From Pseudomonas linyingensis (lineage in GTDB: Bacteria > Pseudomonadota > Gammaproteobacteria > Pseudomonadales > Pseudomonadaceae), in assembly GCF_900109175.1 (NCBI RefSeq), contig NZ_FNZE01000010.1, positions 62,001-126,000 of the forward strand: a DNA stretch of 64,000 nucleotides. Direction: 5' to 3'. Of the stretch, positions 1 through 7,950 are shown piece after piece. The notes beneath the pieces are model-generated. The model worked only from the letters and a program-made list of their open reading frames with translations, searched no databases and was not told the origin of the DNA. A program made the translations under genes and the position numbers. Position 1 is the first letter of the stretch. Each line of letters opens with the position of its first letter.

Positions 1-953
1 AGCTGATCTTCTTCGAGGAAGCCAACATCGCCGGCGCGCCGCTGCCGTTCGTCACCATCAGCACGGTCGGTCCGGCGCTGATGGAGCACGGCAGCGCGCT
101 ACAGAAGGAGAAGTTCCTGCCCGGCATCGCCGCCGGCGAGATCATCTTCGCCATCGGCTATTCCGAACCGGACGCCGGCTCCGACCTGGCGGTGCTGAAG
201 ACCACCGCGCGTCCGGAAGGCGACCATTTCGTGGTCAACGGCAACAAGCTGTGGACCTCCGGCGCCGAGGCGGCCGACTACATCTGGCTGGCCGCGCGCA
301 CCGACCCGGAGCGTCCGCGCCACAAGGGTGTGTCGATCCTGATCCTCGACACCAGGCTGCCCGGCTTCTCGCACACGGTGATTCCGACCTGCAGCAACCC
401 CACCGCGGCGACCTACTACGACAACGTCAAGGTGCCGGCCGACATGCTGGTCGGCGAGCTGCACGGTGGCTGGAGGCTGATCACCGCGCAGCTCAACCAC
501 GAGCGCCTCGGCCTTGGCTCCTGGTCGGACAAGGTGGCCGGGCTGTTCCGCCGCGTCTACCTGTGGGCGAAGAGTGCCGACGAGCAGGGCCGCCGCGCCA
601 TCGACAAGGCCTGGGTGCGCAGCGCACTGGCCGAATGCTACGCGCGCCTGGAAGCCATGCGCCTGATCAACTTCCGCATCGCCGCCGACCTCGAGCACGG
701 GCGCATGGATGTGGCGCTGGCCTCGACCACCAAGGTCTACGGCGCCGAATCGGTGATCGAGATCCTGCGCAAGCTGTCCGAGATCGTCGGTGCCAACGGT
801 CTGGTCCGCGAGGGCTCGGCGGCTTCCATGCTGCATGGCGAGCTGGACTACGAGGTGCGCGCCTCGGTCACCCTGACCTTCGGCGGCGGCACCAACGAGA
901 TCCAGCGCGAGCTGATCGCCCAGTTCGGCCTCGGCATGCCGCGCGGGCGCTGA
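1..953 (+). CDS. acyl-CoA dehydrogenase (5' end outside window)
   Basis: The frame is open from base 3 and ends with TGA at 951-953, so the N-terminal part lies upstream of the window. Visible motifs are the FAD-binding signature with GYSEPDAGSDL, the GNKLWTSG strand, and a C-terminal GGGTNEIQRELIA segment typical of the family. It oxidises an acyl-CoA thioester to the 2,3-enoyl-CoA using FAD. It lies directly upstream of a two-gene acyl-CoA dehydrogenase pair and a CoA ligase, so a role in beta-oxidation of a side chain or ring-derived acid is inferred. The substrate cannot be read from the sequence. A palindromic repeat follows the stop. Confidence 0.9.
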   Translation, partial: LIFFEEANIAGAPLPFVTISTVGPALMEHGSALQKEKFLPGIAAGEIIFAIGYSEPDAGSDLAVLKTTARPEGDHFVVNGNKLWTSGAEAADYIWLAARTDPERPRHKGVSILILDTRLPGFSHTVIPTCSNPTAATYYDNVKVPADMLVGELHGGWRLITAQLNHERLGLGSWSDKVAGLFRRVYLWAKSADEQGRRAIDKAWVRSALAECYARLEAMRLINFRIAADLEHGRMDVALASTTKVYGAESVIEILRKLSEIVGANGLVREGSAASMLHGELDYEVRASVTLTFGGGTNEIQRELIAQFGLGMPRGR

Positions 954-964
954 GGGTATGCGCT

Positions 965-1024
965 TGTAGGGGCGAATTCATTCGCCTTGCCACGGTGTAT
1001 TGGCGAATGAATTCGCCAATACAG
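965..1024. repeat. palindromic intergenic repeat, copy 1
   Basis: Left arm TGTAGGGG plus GGCGAATTCATTCGCC and right arm GGCGAATGAATTCGCC form a long stem with a ~15-nt loop. The outer end of the right arm is degenerate (AATACA instead of CCCTACA). First of seven copies in the window. Confidence 0.9.
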
Positions 1025-1135
1025 GCATACCCGAGTGCCACACCGGGAGATACCTCCGGGGGCGAAATCCGCTACATTGCCGCCGGAGGCCAGTCGTTTG
1101 ATGGCCTCCGGCGCACGACAGAAGGACAACAACAG

Positions 1136-2326
1136 ATGAGCGCGATCGACGATTTCCGTCAGGAAACGCGGGCCTGGCTCGAAGCCAACTGCCCGCACTC
1201 GCTGCGCACCCCGACGCCCGAGGGCGAGCTGGTGTGGGGCGGCAGCAAGATCGAATTCAGCAGTGAAGACCAGCGCCTGTGGTTCGAGCGCATGCGCGAC
1301 AAGGGCTGGTTCTGCCCGGACTGGCCGCGCGAATACGGCGGTGGCGGACTGTCGCCGGCCGAGCTGGCGGTGCTGGAAAGCGAGCTGCGCCGGCTCAAGT
1401 GCCGGCCGCCGCAGATCAACTTAGGGATATGGATGCTTGGCCCGGTGCTGCTCGAATACGGCAGCGAGGAGCAGAAGCGGGCGCTGCTGCCGCCGATGGC
1501 GCGCGGCGAGATCCGCTGGTGCCAGGGCTTTTCCGAGCCCAACGCCGGCTCCGACCTGGCCAGCCTGAAGACCAGCGCCCGCGACGAGGGCGACCACTTC
1601 GTGGTCAACGGCACCAAGATCTGGACCTCCTACGGTGACAAGTCCGACTGGATGTATGCCCTGGTGCGCACCGACGCCAAGGCGCCCAAGCACTTGGGCA
1701 TCAGCCTGATCGTGCTGGACATGCGCTCGCCCGGCATCAGCGTCAGTCCGATCGACCTGATCAGCGGCAAGTCGGCGTTCTGCCAGGTGTTCTTCGACAA
1801 CGTCAAGGTGCCGAAGAGCCAGCTGATCGGCCCGCTCAACGGTGGCTGGACCCTGGGCAAGAGCCTGCTGCAGCACGAGCGCAAGGCCATGTCCAAGTTC
1901 GGCGAGACCAGCCTGCCGAACCACTTCCACCTGATGCCACTGCTCGAGCGCTACCTGCCCGAGCCGCGCAGCGCGGCCGACCAGGCCCTGCGCGCACGCG
2001 CACTGGCCTGCGCGATGGACGAGCACGCCTACGCCCTCACCGTGCAGCGCATGGGCGAGGAGGCGCGCAGCCGTCAGGATGTCTCCGGCCTGATGGCGAT
2101 CATGAAGCTGGTGCACAGCGAGCAGGATCGTGAAAAGTTCGAGATCCTCCTCGACGCCCTCGGCTACCACGCCCTCGGCTGGGAAGGCGAGGCCTTCACC
2201 GACGAGGAGCTGGCGATCACCAGAGCCTGGCTGAACGGCTTTGCCCTGACCATCGCCGGCGGTGCCTCGGAGGTTCAACTCAATGTCATCGCCAAGCGTG
2301 TGCTCGGCCTGCCGGATGCAAAGTGA
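1136..2326 (+). CDS. acyl-CoA dehydrogenase
   Basis: A 396-residue acyl-CoA dehydrogenase. The start at 1136 is chosen because GAAGGA lies at 1121-1126 and the family N-terminus (MSAIDDFRQETRAWLEANCP) begins there; the open frame further upstream is not coding. CQGFSEPNAGSDL and NGTKIWTS mark the FAD and acyl-CoA binding region, and GGASEVQLNVIAKRVLGLP is the typical C-terminus. The next gene is a second, divergent family member 10 bp downstream. Such adjacent pairs are characteristic of heterotetrameric dehydrogenases in steroid side-chain and ring degradation, which is the inferred role here. Confidence 0.92.
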   Translation: MSAIDDFRQETRAWLEANCPHSLRTPTPEGELVWGGSKIEFSSEDQRLWFERMRDKGWFCPDWPREYGGGGLSPAELAVLESELRRLKCRPPQINLGIWMLGPVLLEYGSEEQKRALLPPMARGEIRWCQGFSEPNAGSDLASLKTSARDEGDHFVVNGTKIWTSYGDKSDWMYALVRTDAKAPKHLGISLIVLDMRSPGISVSPIDLISGKSAFCQVFFDNVKVPKSQLIGPLNGGWTLGKSLLQHERKAMSKFGETSLPNHFHLMPLLERYLPEPRSAADQALRARALACAMDEHAYALTVQRMGEEARSRQDVSGLMAIMKLVHSEQDREKFEILLDALGYHALGWEGEAFTDEELAITRAWLNGFALTIAGGASEVQLNVIAKRVLGLPDAK

Positions 2327-2336
2327 GGAGCGCGCA

Positions 2337-3491
2337 ATGAGCCTGGTATATAGCGAAGAACAACGCCTGCTGGCCGATACCGCCCGCGAGTTTCTCGCCG
2401 CGCGCAGCCCGGTGGCTGCGCAGCGGCGCCTGCGCGACGACAAGGCGCCGCTCGGCTTCGACGCCGCCCTGTGGCGCGAAATGGTCGAGCTGGGCTGGAG
2501 CGCCATTCCGTTCCCCGAGGAACAGGGCGGCCTGGATTTCGGCTGCCAGAGCCTGGGCGCGGTGTTCGAGCAGCTCGGCCGCAACCTCAGCGCCAGCCCG
2601 CTGCTGTCCAGTGTGGTGCTCGGCGGCTCGCTGCTGCAGCTGGCCGGCTCGTCCGCCCAGCAGGCGCACTGGTTGCCGGCGCTGATCGGCGGCGACAAGC
2701 GCCTGGCCTTGGCCATCGACGAGCGCGGCCGTCACGACCCGCTGGCCACCAGCCTGCGCGCCGAACGCAGCGCAGACGGTTTTCGCCTGAGCGGCGACAA
2801 GCTGTTCGTGGTCGACGGCCTGCAAGCCGATGCCTATCTGGTGGTGGCCCGTACCGCCGGCCAGAGCGGCGAAGAGAGCGGCCTCAGCCTGCTGCTGGTC
2901 GAAGCCAATACGCCGGGCCTGACGGCATCCCCGGCGACGCTGATCGATTCGCGCAACTGCGCGCGCCTGCACTTCGATGGCGTCGTCGTGCCGGCCGATG
3001 CCCTGGTCGGCGAACTCGACAACGGACTGGCCGTGCTGGAGCAGGCGCTGGACCGCGGCCGGGTGTGCCTGGCCGCCGAGCTGCTCGGCGCCGCCCAGCA
3101 GCTGTTCGAAACCACCCTCGACTACCTGAAGACCCGTGTGCAGTTCGATGCGCCGATCGGCTCCTTCCAGGCTCTGCAGCACCGTGCCGCCCGCCTGTAC
3201 GTGGAACTGGCGCTGGCACGCAGCGCGGTGATGGGCGGCCTGGCCGCCCTCGACGACGCCAGCCTGAGCGCGACCGAGCGTGGCCGCCTGGCCAGTCTGG
3301 CGAAGTGGAAGGCCGGCGTCGCTGCCGACAAGGTGAGCAACGAGGCGGTGCAGCTGCACGGCGGCATCGGCGTCACCGACGAGCTGGATGTCGGCCTGTT
3401 CCTCAAGCGCATCCGCGTCGCCCAGGCCTGCCTCGGCGACAGCGACTACCACTGCCAGCGCTATGGCGCGCTGAGCGACGCCCAGGTCTGA
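2337..3491 (+). CDS. acyl-CoA dehydrogenase, partner subunit
   Basis: A 384-residue protein starting at MSLVYSEEQRLLADTAREFL. The Shine-Dalgarno GAGGAG overlaps the stop of the preceding dehydrogenase, so the two are probably translated together. The C-terminal motif AVQLHGGIGVTDELDVG is the classic family ending. The middle section is less conserved than in the upstream gene (no clear SEPxAGSD), as seen in the divergent partner chain of heteromeric steroid acyl-CoA dehydrogenases. It most likely forms a complex with the product of 1136-2326. Substrate is unknown. Confidence 0.9.
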   Translation: MSLVYSEEQRLLADTAREFLAARSPVAAQRRLRDDKAPLGFDAALWREMVELGWSAIPFPEEQGGLDFGCQSLGAVFEQLGRNLSASPLLSSVVLGGSLLQLAGSSAQQAHWLPALIGGDKRLALAIDERGRHDPLATSLRAERSADGFRLSGDKLFVVDGLQADAYLVVARTAGQSGEESGLSLLLVEANTPGLTASPATLIDSRNCARLHFDGVVVPADALVGELDNGLAVLEQALDRGRVCLAAELLGAAQQLFETTLDYLKTRVQFDAPIGSFQALQHRAARLYVELALARSAVMGGLAALDDASLSATERGRLASLAKWKAGVAADKVSNEAVQLHGGIGVTDELDVGLFLKRIRVAQACLGDSDYHCQRYGALSDAQV

Positions 3492-3507
3492 GCCCAGGAG
3501 ACACGAC

Positions 3508-5196
3508 ATGACGGTGGAACAATGGAAAGCCGCCTGGCAGCAACTGATCGGCTCCGGCTCGCCCTATGAGGTGGTGACGCCCGACGATGGCGGCCCGCGC
3601 TACTTCCGCAATGCCGCGCCGGACCTGCTGACCGCGCTGAACGCCGGGCGCGCGCATGGCGAGCGCGAGTTCGTGGTCTGGGAGGAGCAGCGGCTGACCT
3701 TCGCCGAGTTCTTCGCCCAGGTCGACCGCCTGTCCGCGCAGTTGCGCGGCCGCTTCGGCGTGCAGAAGGGCGACCGCGTGGCCATCGCCATGCGCAACCA
3801 GCCGGCCTGGTTGGTGTCCTTTGTCGCCGCGGTGGCCAGCGGCGCCATCGTGGTGCCGCTGAACAGCTGGGGCCAGCGCGAGGAACTGCTGCACGGCCTG
3901 GAGGATTCCGGGTCGCGGGTGCTGCTCTGCGACGCGCAGCGCCTGGCGCTGATCGAGGGCGACCTCGAGCCGCTCGACCTGCAGGCCATCGCGGTCGCTG
4001 CCACAGGGGTGAGCGCTCGGGTACATGACTACGAGGCGCTGATCGCCGAGGCGGTGGCGCCTCTGCCAGCGCTGGCGTTCCAGGCCGACGACCCGCTGCT
4101 GATCCTCTATACCTCTGGCACCACCAGCAAGCCCAAGGGCGTGCTGTCCACCCATCGTGCCGTATGCCAGGCGCTGGCCGCCCTGGAGTTCCAGGGCGCC
4201 TTCGCGGCGATGAGCTCGCCCGGACGCATCCGCGCGCTGCTGGACAGTGGTTTCGCGCCGACCTCCCTGATGGCCGTGCCGCTGTTCCACGTCAGCGGTC
4301 TGCACGCGCAGTTCCTGCTCGCCCTACGCGGCGGCCGGCGCCTGGTGCTGATGTACAAGTGGGACGCCGAGCGCGCCCTCGACCTGATCGAGCGCGAGCG
4401 TTGCACCCAGTTCAGCGGCTCGCCGGCGATGATGCAGCAGCTGCTGGCCTCGCCACGTTTCGCCAGCGACGCCACCGCCAGCCTGTTCGGCCTGGGGCTA
4501 GGCGGCGCGGCGGCCAACCCGGGGCTGCTGGCGCAACTGACCAGCGTCAAGCCGAACGCCATCGGCGGCACCGGTTACGGCATGACCGAGAGCAACAGTC
4601 TCGGCGCGGCCATCGGCGGCGACCAGTTTTCCTACAAGCCGGCCTGCGTCGGCTGGCCGCTGCCCATCGTCGAGGTGCACATCGGCGACTCCCCCGACTC
4701 GCCCCAGGCGCCCGGCGCGGAAGGGCAGATTTGGCTGCGTTCGCCAACCCTGATGCGCGGCTACTGGAATCAGCCAGAGGCCACCGCCGAGGCGCTGCAG
4801 GGGGGCTGGCTGGCCACAGGCGATGTCGGTTACCTGGACGAGGAGGGCTTCCTGCGCATCACCGACCGCATCAAGGATCTGATCAACCGTGGCGGCGAGA
4901 AGATCGCCGCTGCCGAGGTCGAGGCCTGCGCCAGCGGGCTGGACGGGGTGCTCGAGGCGGCCGCCTTCGCCGTGCCGGACGAGCGCATGGGCGAGTCGGT
5001 GGCGCTGGTGGCGCGGGTGCGCGAGGGCAGCGGGGTGGACGAGTTGACCCTGCACAGCCATATCGCCGCGCACCTGGCCGCCTTCAAGGTGCCCGAGCAT
5101 ATCCTGCTGAGCAGCGCCGAACTGCCGCGCAACGCCTCCGGCAAGCTGCTCAAGCGCGAGCTGCGCGAGGAGTTCCTGCGCCGTTTCCTGCGCTAG
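3508..5196 (+). CDS. acyl-CoA ligase (AMP-forming)
   Basis: A 562-residue class I adenylate-forming enzyme that activates a carboxylic acid to its CoA thioester with ATP. The phosphate-binding motif ILYTSGTTSKPKG, the GYGMTES motif, the TGDVGYLDEEGFLRITDR hinge region and the C-terminal NASGKLLKREL lysine motif are all present. AGGAG precedes the ATG by seven bases. It closes the operon containing the paired dehydrogenases and ends just before a strong terminator, so it probably supplies their CoA-activated substrate. A steroid-derived acid is a reasonable guess from context; other aliphatic acids are not excluded. Confidence 0.9.
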   Translation: MTVEQWKAAWQQLIGSGSPYEVVTPDDGGPRYFRNAAPDLLTALNAGRAHGEREFVVWEEQRLTFAEFFAQVDRLSAQLRGRFGVQKGDRVAIAMRNQPAWLVSFVAAVASGAIVVPLNSWGQREELLHGLEDSGSRVLLCDAQRLALIEGDLEPLDLQAIAVAATGVSARVHDYEALIAEAVAPLPALAFQADDPLLILYTSGTTSKPKGVLSTHRAVCQALAALEFQGAFAAMSSPGRIRALLDSGFAPTSLMAVPLFHVSGLHAQFLLALRGGRRLVLMYKWDAERALDLIERERCTQFSGSPAMMQQLLASPRFASDATASLFGLGLGGAAANPGLLAQLTSVKPNAIGGTGYGMTESNSLGAAIGGDQFSYKPACVGWPLPIVEVHIGDSPDSPQAPGAEGQIWLRSPTLMRGYWNQPEATAEALQGGWLATGDVGYLDEEGFLRITDRIKDLINRGGEKIAAAEVEACASGLDGVLEAAAFAVPDERMGESVALVARVREGSGVDELTLHSHIAAHLAAFKVPEHILLSSAELPRNASGKLLKRELREEFLRRFLR

Positions 5197-5224
5197 AAGT
5201 CGCTTTCAGTACACCTGCCAGACG

Positions 5225-5276
5225 GCGCCCGCCCCCGAGCTTCCTTGGAAGACTCGGGTGCGGGCGCTGGCGTTTT
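5225..5276 (+). terminator. Rho-independent terminator after CoA ligase
   Basis: Left arm 5225-5244 and right arm 5247-5267 form a roughly 20-bp G+C-rich stem with few mismatches, followed by TTTT at 5273-5276. It lies 28 bp after the ligase stop. Confidence 0.75.
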
Positions 5277-5282
5277 CCCGGT

Positions 5283-5344
5283 CTGTAGGGGCGAATTCAT
5301 TCGCCAGCGTGGCCCCGGTCAGGCGAATGAATTCGCCCCTACAG
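5283..5344. repeat. palindromic intergenic repeat, copy 2
   Basis: Complete copy with both arms ending in CTGTAGGGG and CCCCTACAG around GGCGAATTCATTCGCC and its complement. It sits just after the terminator of the ligase operon. Confidence 0.92.
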
Positions 5345-5494
5345 CGGATGACCGGGCTATGAAGCCATTCATGCGACTGCCTCCCGGCGGCAAGCGGTTT
5401 CTGTAGTCCTGATGGACGATGATGCGGAGTCTCTGCATTGGGAAACATGGACTCCGGCTCGAAAGCCGGACCACCCCATCGGAGACCAACAACA

Positions 5495-6871
5495 ATGAAC
5501 AGAAAAGGTGTTGCGCTAGCCATAGCGCTGGCGGTCAATGCAGGCCTGATCGCCAGCGCCCACGCCAAGGTAAGCCCCGAGGAAGCCGCCAAGCTCGGCA
5601 AGGAACTCACCTGCACCGGCGCCGAGCGCGCCGGCAACGCGGACGGCAGCATTCCCGCATTCACCGGCAAGTACCTGGGAGAGGTGCCCGGCTGGAACCA
5701 CGTGCTTTTCTCCGGCTCGAAGCCGGTCGATCCCTACGCCGACGAGAAGCCGGTCGTCGTGATCACCGCGCAGAACATGGCTCAGTACGCCGAGCGTCTG
5801 AGCGAAGGGCAGAAGGCACTGCTCAAGCGCTATCCTGAGACCTACAAGATCAACGTCTACCCGGGGCACCGCGACTTCCGCTATCCGGACTACGTTTGCG
5901 AGCGGGCGAAGAAGAACGCGCTGACCGCCGAGATCGAGAACGGTGGCATGGGCGTCAAGGGCCTTGGCCAGGTGCCGTTCCCGATCCCGAAGAGCGCCAT
6001 GGAAGTGCTGTGGAACCACCAGTTGCCGGCGCGCGCCTTTACCGAGGACAACATCCGCGACATCGCCAGCGTGCTGCCCAACGGCAAAGTCGCCTGGGGA
6101 CGCACCTGGCAGCGCAACATGTCGCAGGCCAACGATCCCAAGGTCGAGCCGGACACTGCCAGCGGGATGCAGGCGATGAGCTGGAATACCACCCTTTCTC
6201 CCCAGCGCGAGAAGGGCACCATGAACATCTCCCACGAGCCCTACAACTTCGAGACCAGCGACCGCCAGGCCTGGACCTACAACCCGGGCACCCGGCGCGT
6301 GCGCCAGCTGCCGGGCTATGGCTTCGACCAGCCGATGATTGGTACCAACGGCACCATGATCATCGACGAGGACCGCCTGTTCAACGGCTCGCCCGAACGC
6401 TACGAGTGGAAGCTGCTGGGCAAGCGCGAGATGTACATTCCCGCCAACGCCTTCAAGGCCAACAGCGGCGAGGTCAAGTATGAGGACATTCTGACGCCCA
6501 ACCATCCCAACCCCGATGTGCTGCGTCACGAGCTGCGCCGGGTGTGGGTGCTGGAGGCAACCATCAAGGAAGGCTATCGCCACCTGTACAGCAAGCGCGT
6601 GATGTTCGTCGACGAGGACACCTGGAGCGCGGTGATGGCGGACAACTACGATGCCCGCGGTGAGCTGTGGAAGTACGCGTTCATCAACTACTACTACCAC
6701 CCCGACATGAGCGCCTGGCAGGCAGGCTCGTCCTTCTATCACGACCTGAACTCCGGACAGTACGTCGGCTACTCCATGACCAACGAGTCCAAGCGCGGGC
6801 CGATCCTCAACGAGGGCAAGTTCGTCCCCACCATGTACACAGCTGACGCCATCCGCGGCCTCGGCCGCTGA
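5495..6871 (+). CDS. DUF1329 envelope protein
   Basis: A 458-residue exported protein of the DUF1329 family. The start at 5495 gives a clear Sec signal peptide (MNRKGVALAIALAVNAG, cleavage after AHA near residue 24). The body matches the family's repeated lipoprotein-binding-like fold, including YNPGTRRVRQLPGYGFDQP and a YDARGELWKY segment near the C-terminus. DUF1329 proteins usually accompany DUF1302 outer-membrane proteins; a DUF1302 gene is present at 23668-25263. A role in moving hydrophobic compounds or lipids across the envelope is inferred from this partnership and is not proven. Confidence 0.88.
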   Translation: MNRKGVALAIALAVNAGLIASAHAKVSPEEAAKLGKELTCTGAERAGNADGSIPAFTGKYLGEVPGWNHVLFSGSKPVDPYADEKPVVVITAQNMAQYAERLSEGQKALLKRYPETYKINVYPGHRDFRYPDYVCERAKKNALTAEIENGGMGVKGLGQVPFPIPKSAMEVLWNHQLPARAFTEDNIRDIASVLPNGKVAWGRTWQRNMSQANDPKVEPDTASGMQAMSWNTTLSPQREKGTMNISHEPYNFETSDRQAWTYNPGTRRVRQLPGYGFDQPMIGTNGTMIIDEDRLFNGSPERYEWKLLGKREMYIPANAFKANSGEVKYEDILTPNHPNPDVLRHELRRVWVLEATIKEGYRHLYSKRVMFVDEDTWSAVMADNYDARGELWKYAFINYYYHPDMSAWQAGSSFYHDLNSGQYVGYSMTNESKRGPILNEGKFVPTMYTADAIRGLGR

Positions 6872-6922
6872 GCCCAGTTGTACGCCGGCTGCGGCTGATG
6901 CCTCAGCCGGCACGGTCAAACC

Positions 6923-6951
6923 ATGCCGCCCGCCCGACCGGCGGGCGGCAT
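6923..6951 (+). terminator. hairpin after DUF1329 gene, possible terminator
   Basis: Perfect 12-bp inverted repeat (ATGCCGCCCGCC / GGCGGGCGGCAT) with a 5-nt loop, about 50 bp past the DUF1329 stop. The tail is only weakly T-rich. Confidence 0.45.
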
Positions 6952-7029
6952 CGTCATTGTGGCGCAGCGGGCTCGCTCCTGCCGGATGGCCGGCGAGGCG
7001 CTCTGCGCAAGGCGCACCAGGAGTGGAGC

Positions 7030-7821
7030 ATGGGCAAGTTGAAGGGGCGGGTGGCCATCGTCACTGGCGCCGGGATGGGCATCGGTCGCGGCATCGCCGG
7101 TGCGCTGGCCCGCGAGGGCGCCAGTGTGCTGGTGGCGGAAATCGACGCCGTCGCCGGCGAACAGGCCGCAGCCTGGCTGCGCGAGACTTGGAGCGTGGAC
7201 GCCGCCTTCCAGCGCGTCGACGTCACCGACAAGGCCCAGGTGCAGGCCATGGTGGCTACAGCCATCGCCCGCTTCGGCCGTCTGGACATCCTGGTCAACA
7301 ACGCCTGGCGCGGCTCCGGCTTCGCCCGCCTGGAGAACCTCAGCGACGAGCGCCTGCGCGCTGGATTCGATATGGCGGTGATGGCCGCCTTCTGGGCCAT
7401 GCAGGCGGCTCTTCCAGAGTTCAGGAGGCACGGTGGCGGGCGCATCATCAACCTGTGCTCGCTCAACGGCGTCAACGCCCATCTGTACAGCGCCGATTAC
7501 AATGCCGCCAAGGAAGCCCTGCGCACCCTGACCCGTAGCGCCGCCCGCGAATGGGCCGCCGATCAGGTCTGCTGCAACGTGATCTGCCCCGGCGCAATCA
7601 GCGAGGCCTACCGCAAGTTCGCCAGTGCCAATCCGGACAATGCCGCGGTCATCGCTGCCGCCAATCCGATGGGACGCGTCGGCGATCCGCTCGACGACAT
7701 CGGCCCGGTCGCCGCCTTCCTCGCTAGCGACGATGCCCGCTACCTGACCGGCAACACCCTGTTCGTCGACGGCGGGGCGCATATCAACGGCGTGGCTTGG
7801 GCGCCGCAGGTGAAAGACTGA
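7030..7821 (+). CDS. short-chain dehydrogenase/reductase (SDR)
   Basis: A 263-residue classical SDR. The start at 7030 has AGGAG six bases upstream and gives the usual N-terminus MGKLKGRVAIVTGAG. The nucleotide-binding TGAGMGIG, the NNAW (variant NNAG) motif and the catalytic Tyr-Lys in YNAAK with a preceding Ser (LCSLNG) are visible. It would oxidise or reduce a hydroxyl/keto group with NAD(P). In this catabolic setting a steroid or acyl-CoA substrate is plausible. Its neighbours are a DUF1329 gene and an amidase, separated from the latter by a palindromic repeat. Confidence 0.9.
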   Translation: MGKLKGRVAIVTGAGMGIGRGIAGALAREGASVLVAEIDAVAGEQAAAWLRETWSVDAAFQRVDVTDKAQVQAMVATAIARFGRLDILVNNAWRGSGFARLENLSDERLRAGFDMAVMAAFWAMQAALPEFRRHGGGRIINLCSLNGVNAHLYSADYNAAKEALRTLTRSAAREWAADQVCCNVICPGAISEAYRKFASANPDNAAVIAAANPMGRVGDPLDDIGPVAAFLASDDARYLTGNTLFVDGGAHINGVAWAPQVKD

Positions 7822-7831
7822 CCGCACAGCT

Positions 7832-7892
7832 CTGTAGGGGCGAATTCATTCGCCAACGCGGCCCTGTCAGGCGTATGAATTCGCCCCTGCAG
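7832..7892. repeat. palindromic intergenic repeat, copy 3
   Basis: Left arm intact; the right arm has two substitutions (GGCGTATGAATTCGCC and CCCCTGCAG). Located 10 bp after the SDR stop. Confidence 0.9.
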
Positions 7893-7950
7893 GCCGCATA
7901 CGGCAAGGCGCCGAAAAACGAGCGAATCACAACGAACAGAGGCGAAAATA

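Noticed and set aside
251-1135. N-terminal extension of the acyl-CoA dehydrogenase frame that ends at 2326
   Set aside because: It overlaps the real dehydrogenase at 1-953 in another frame and crosses a palindromic repeat; the family start with a ribosome site is at 1136.
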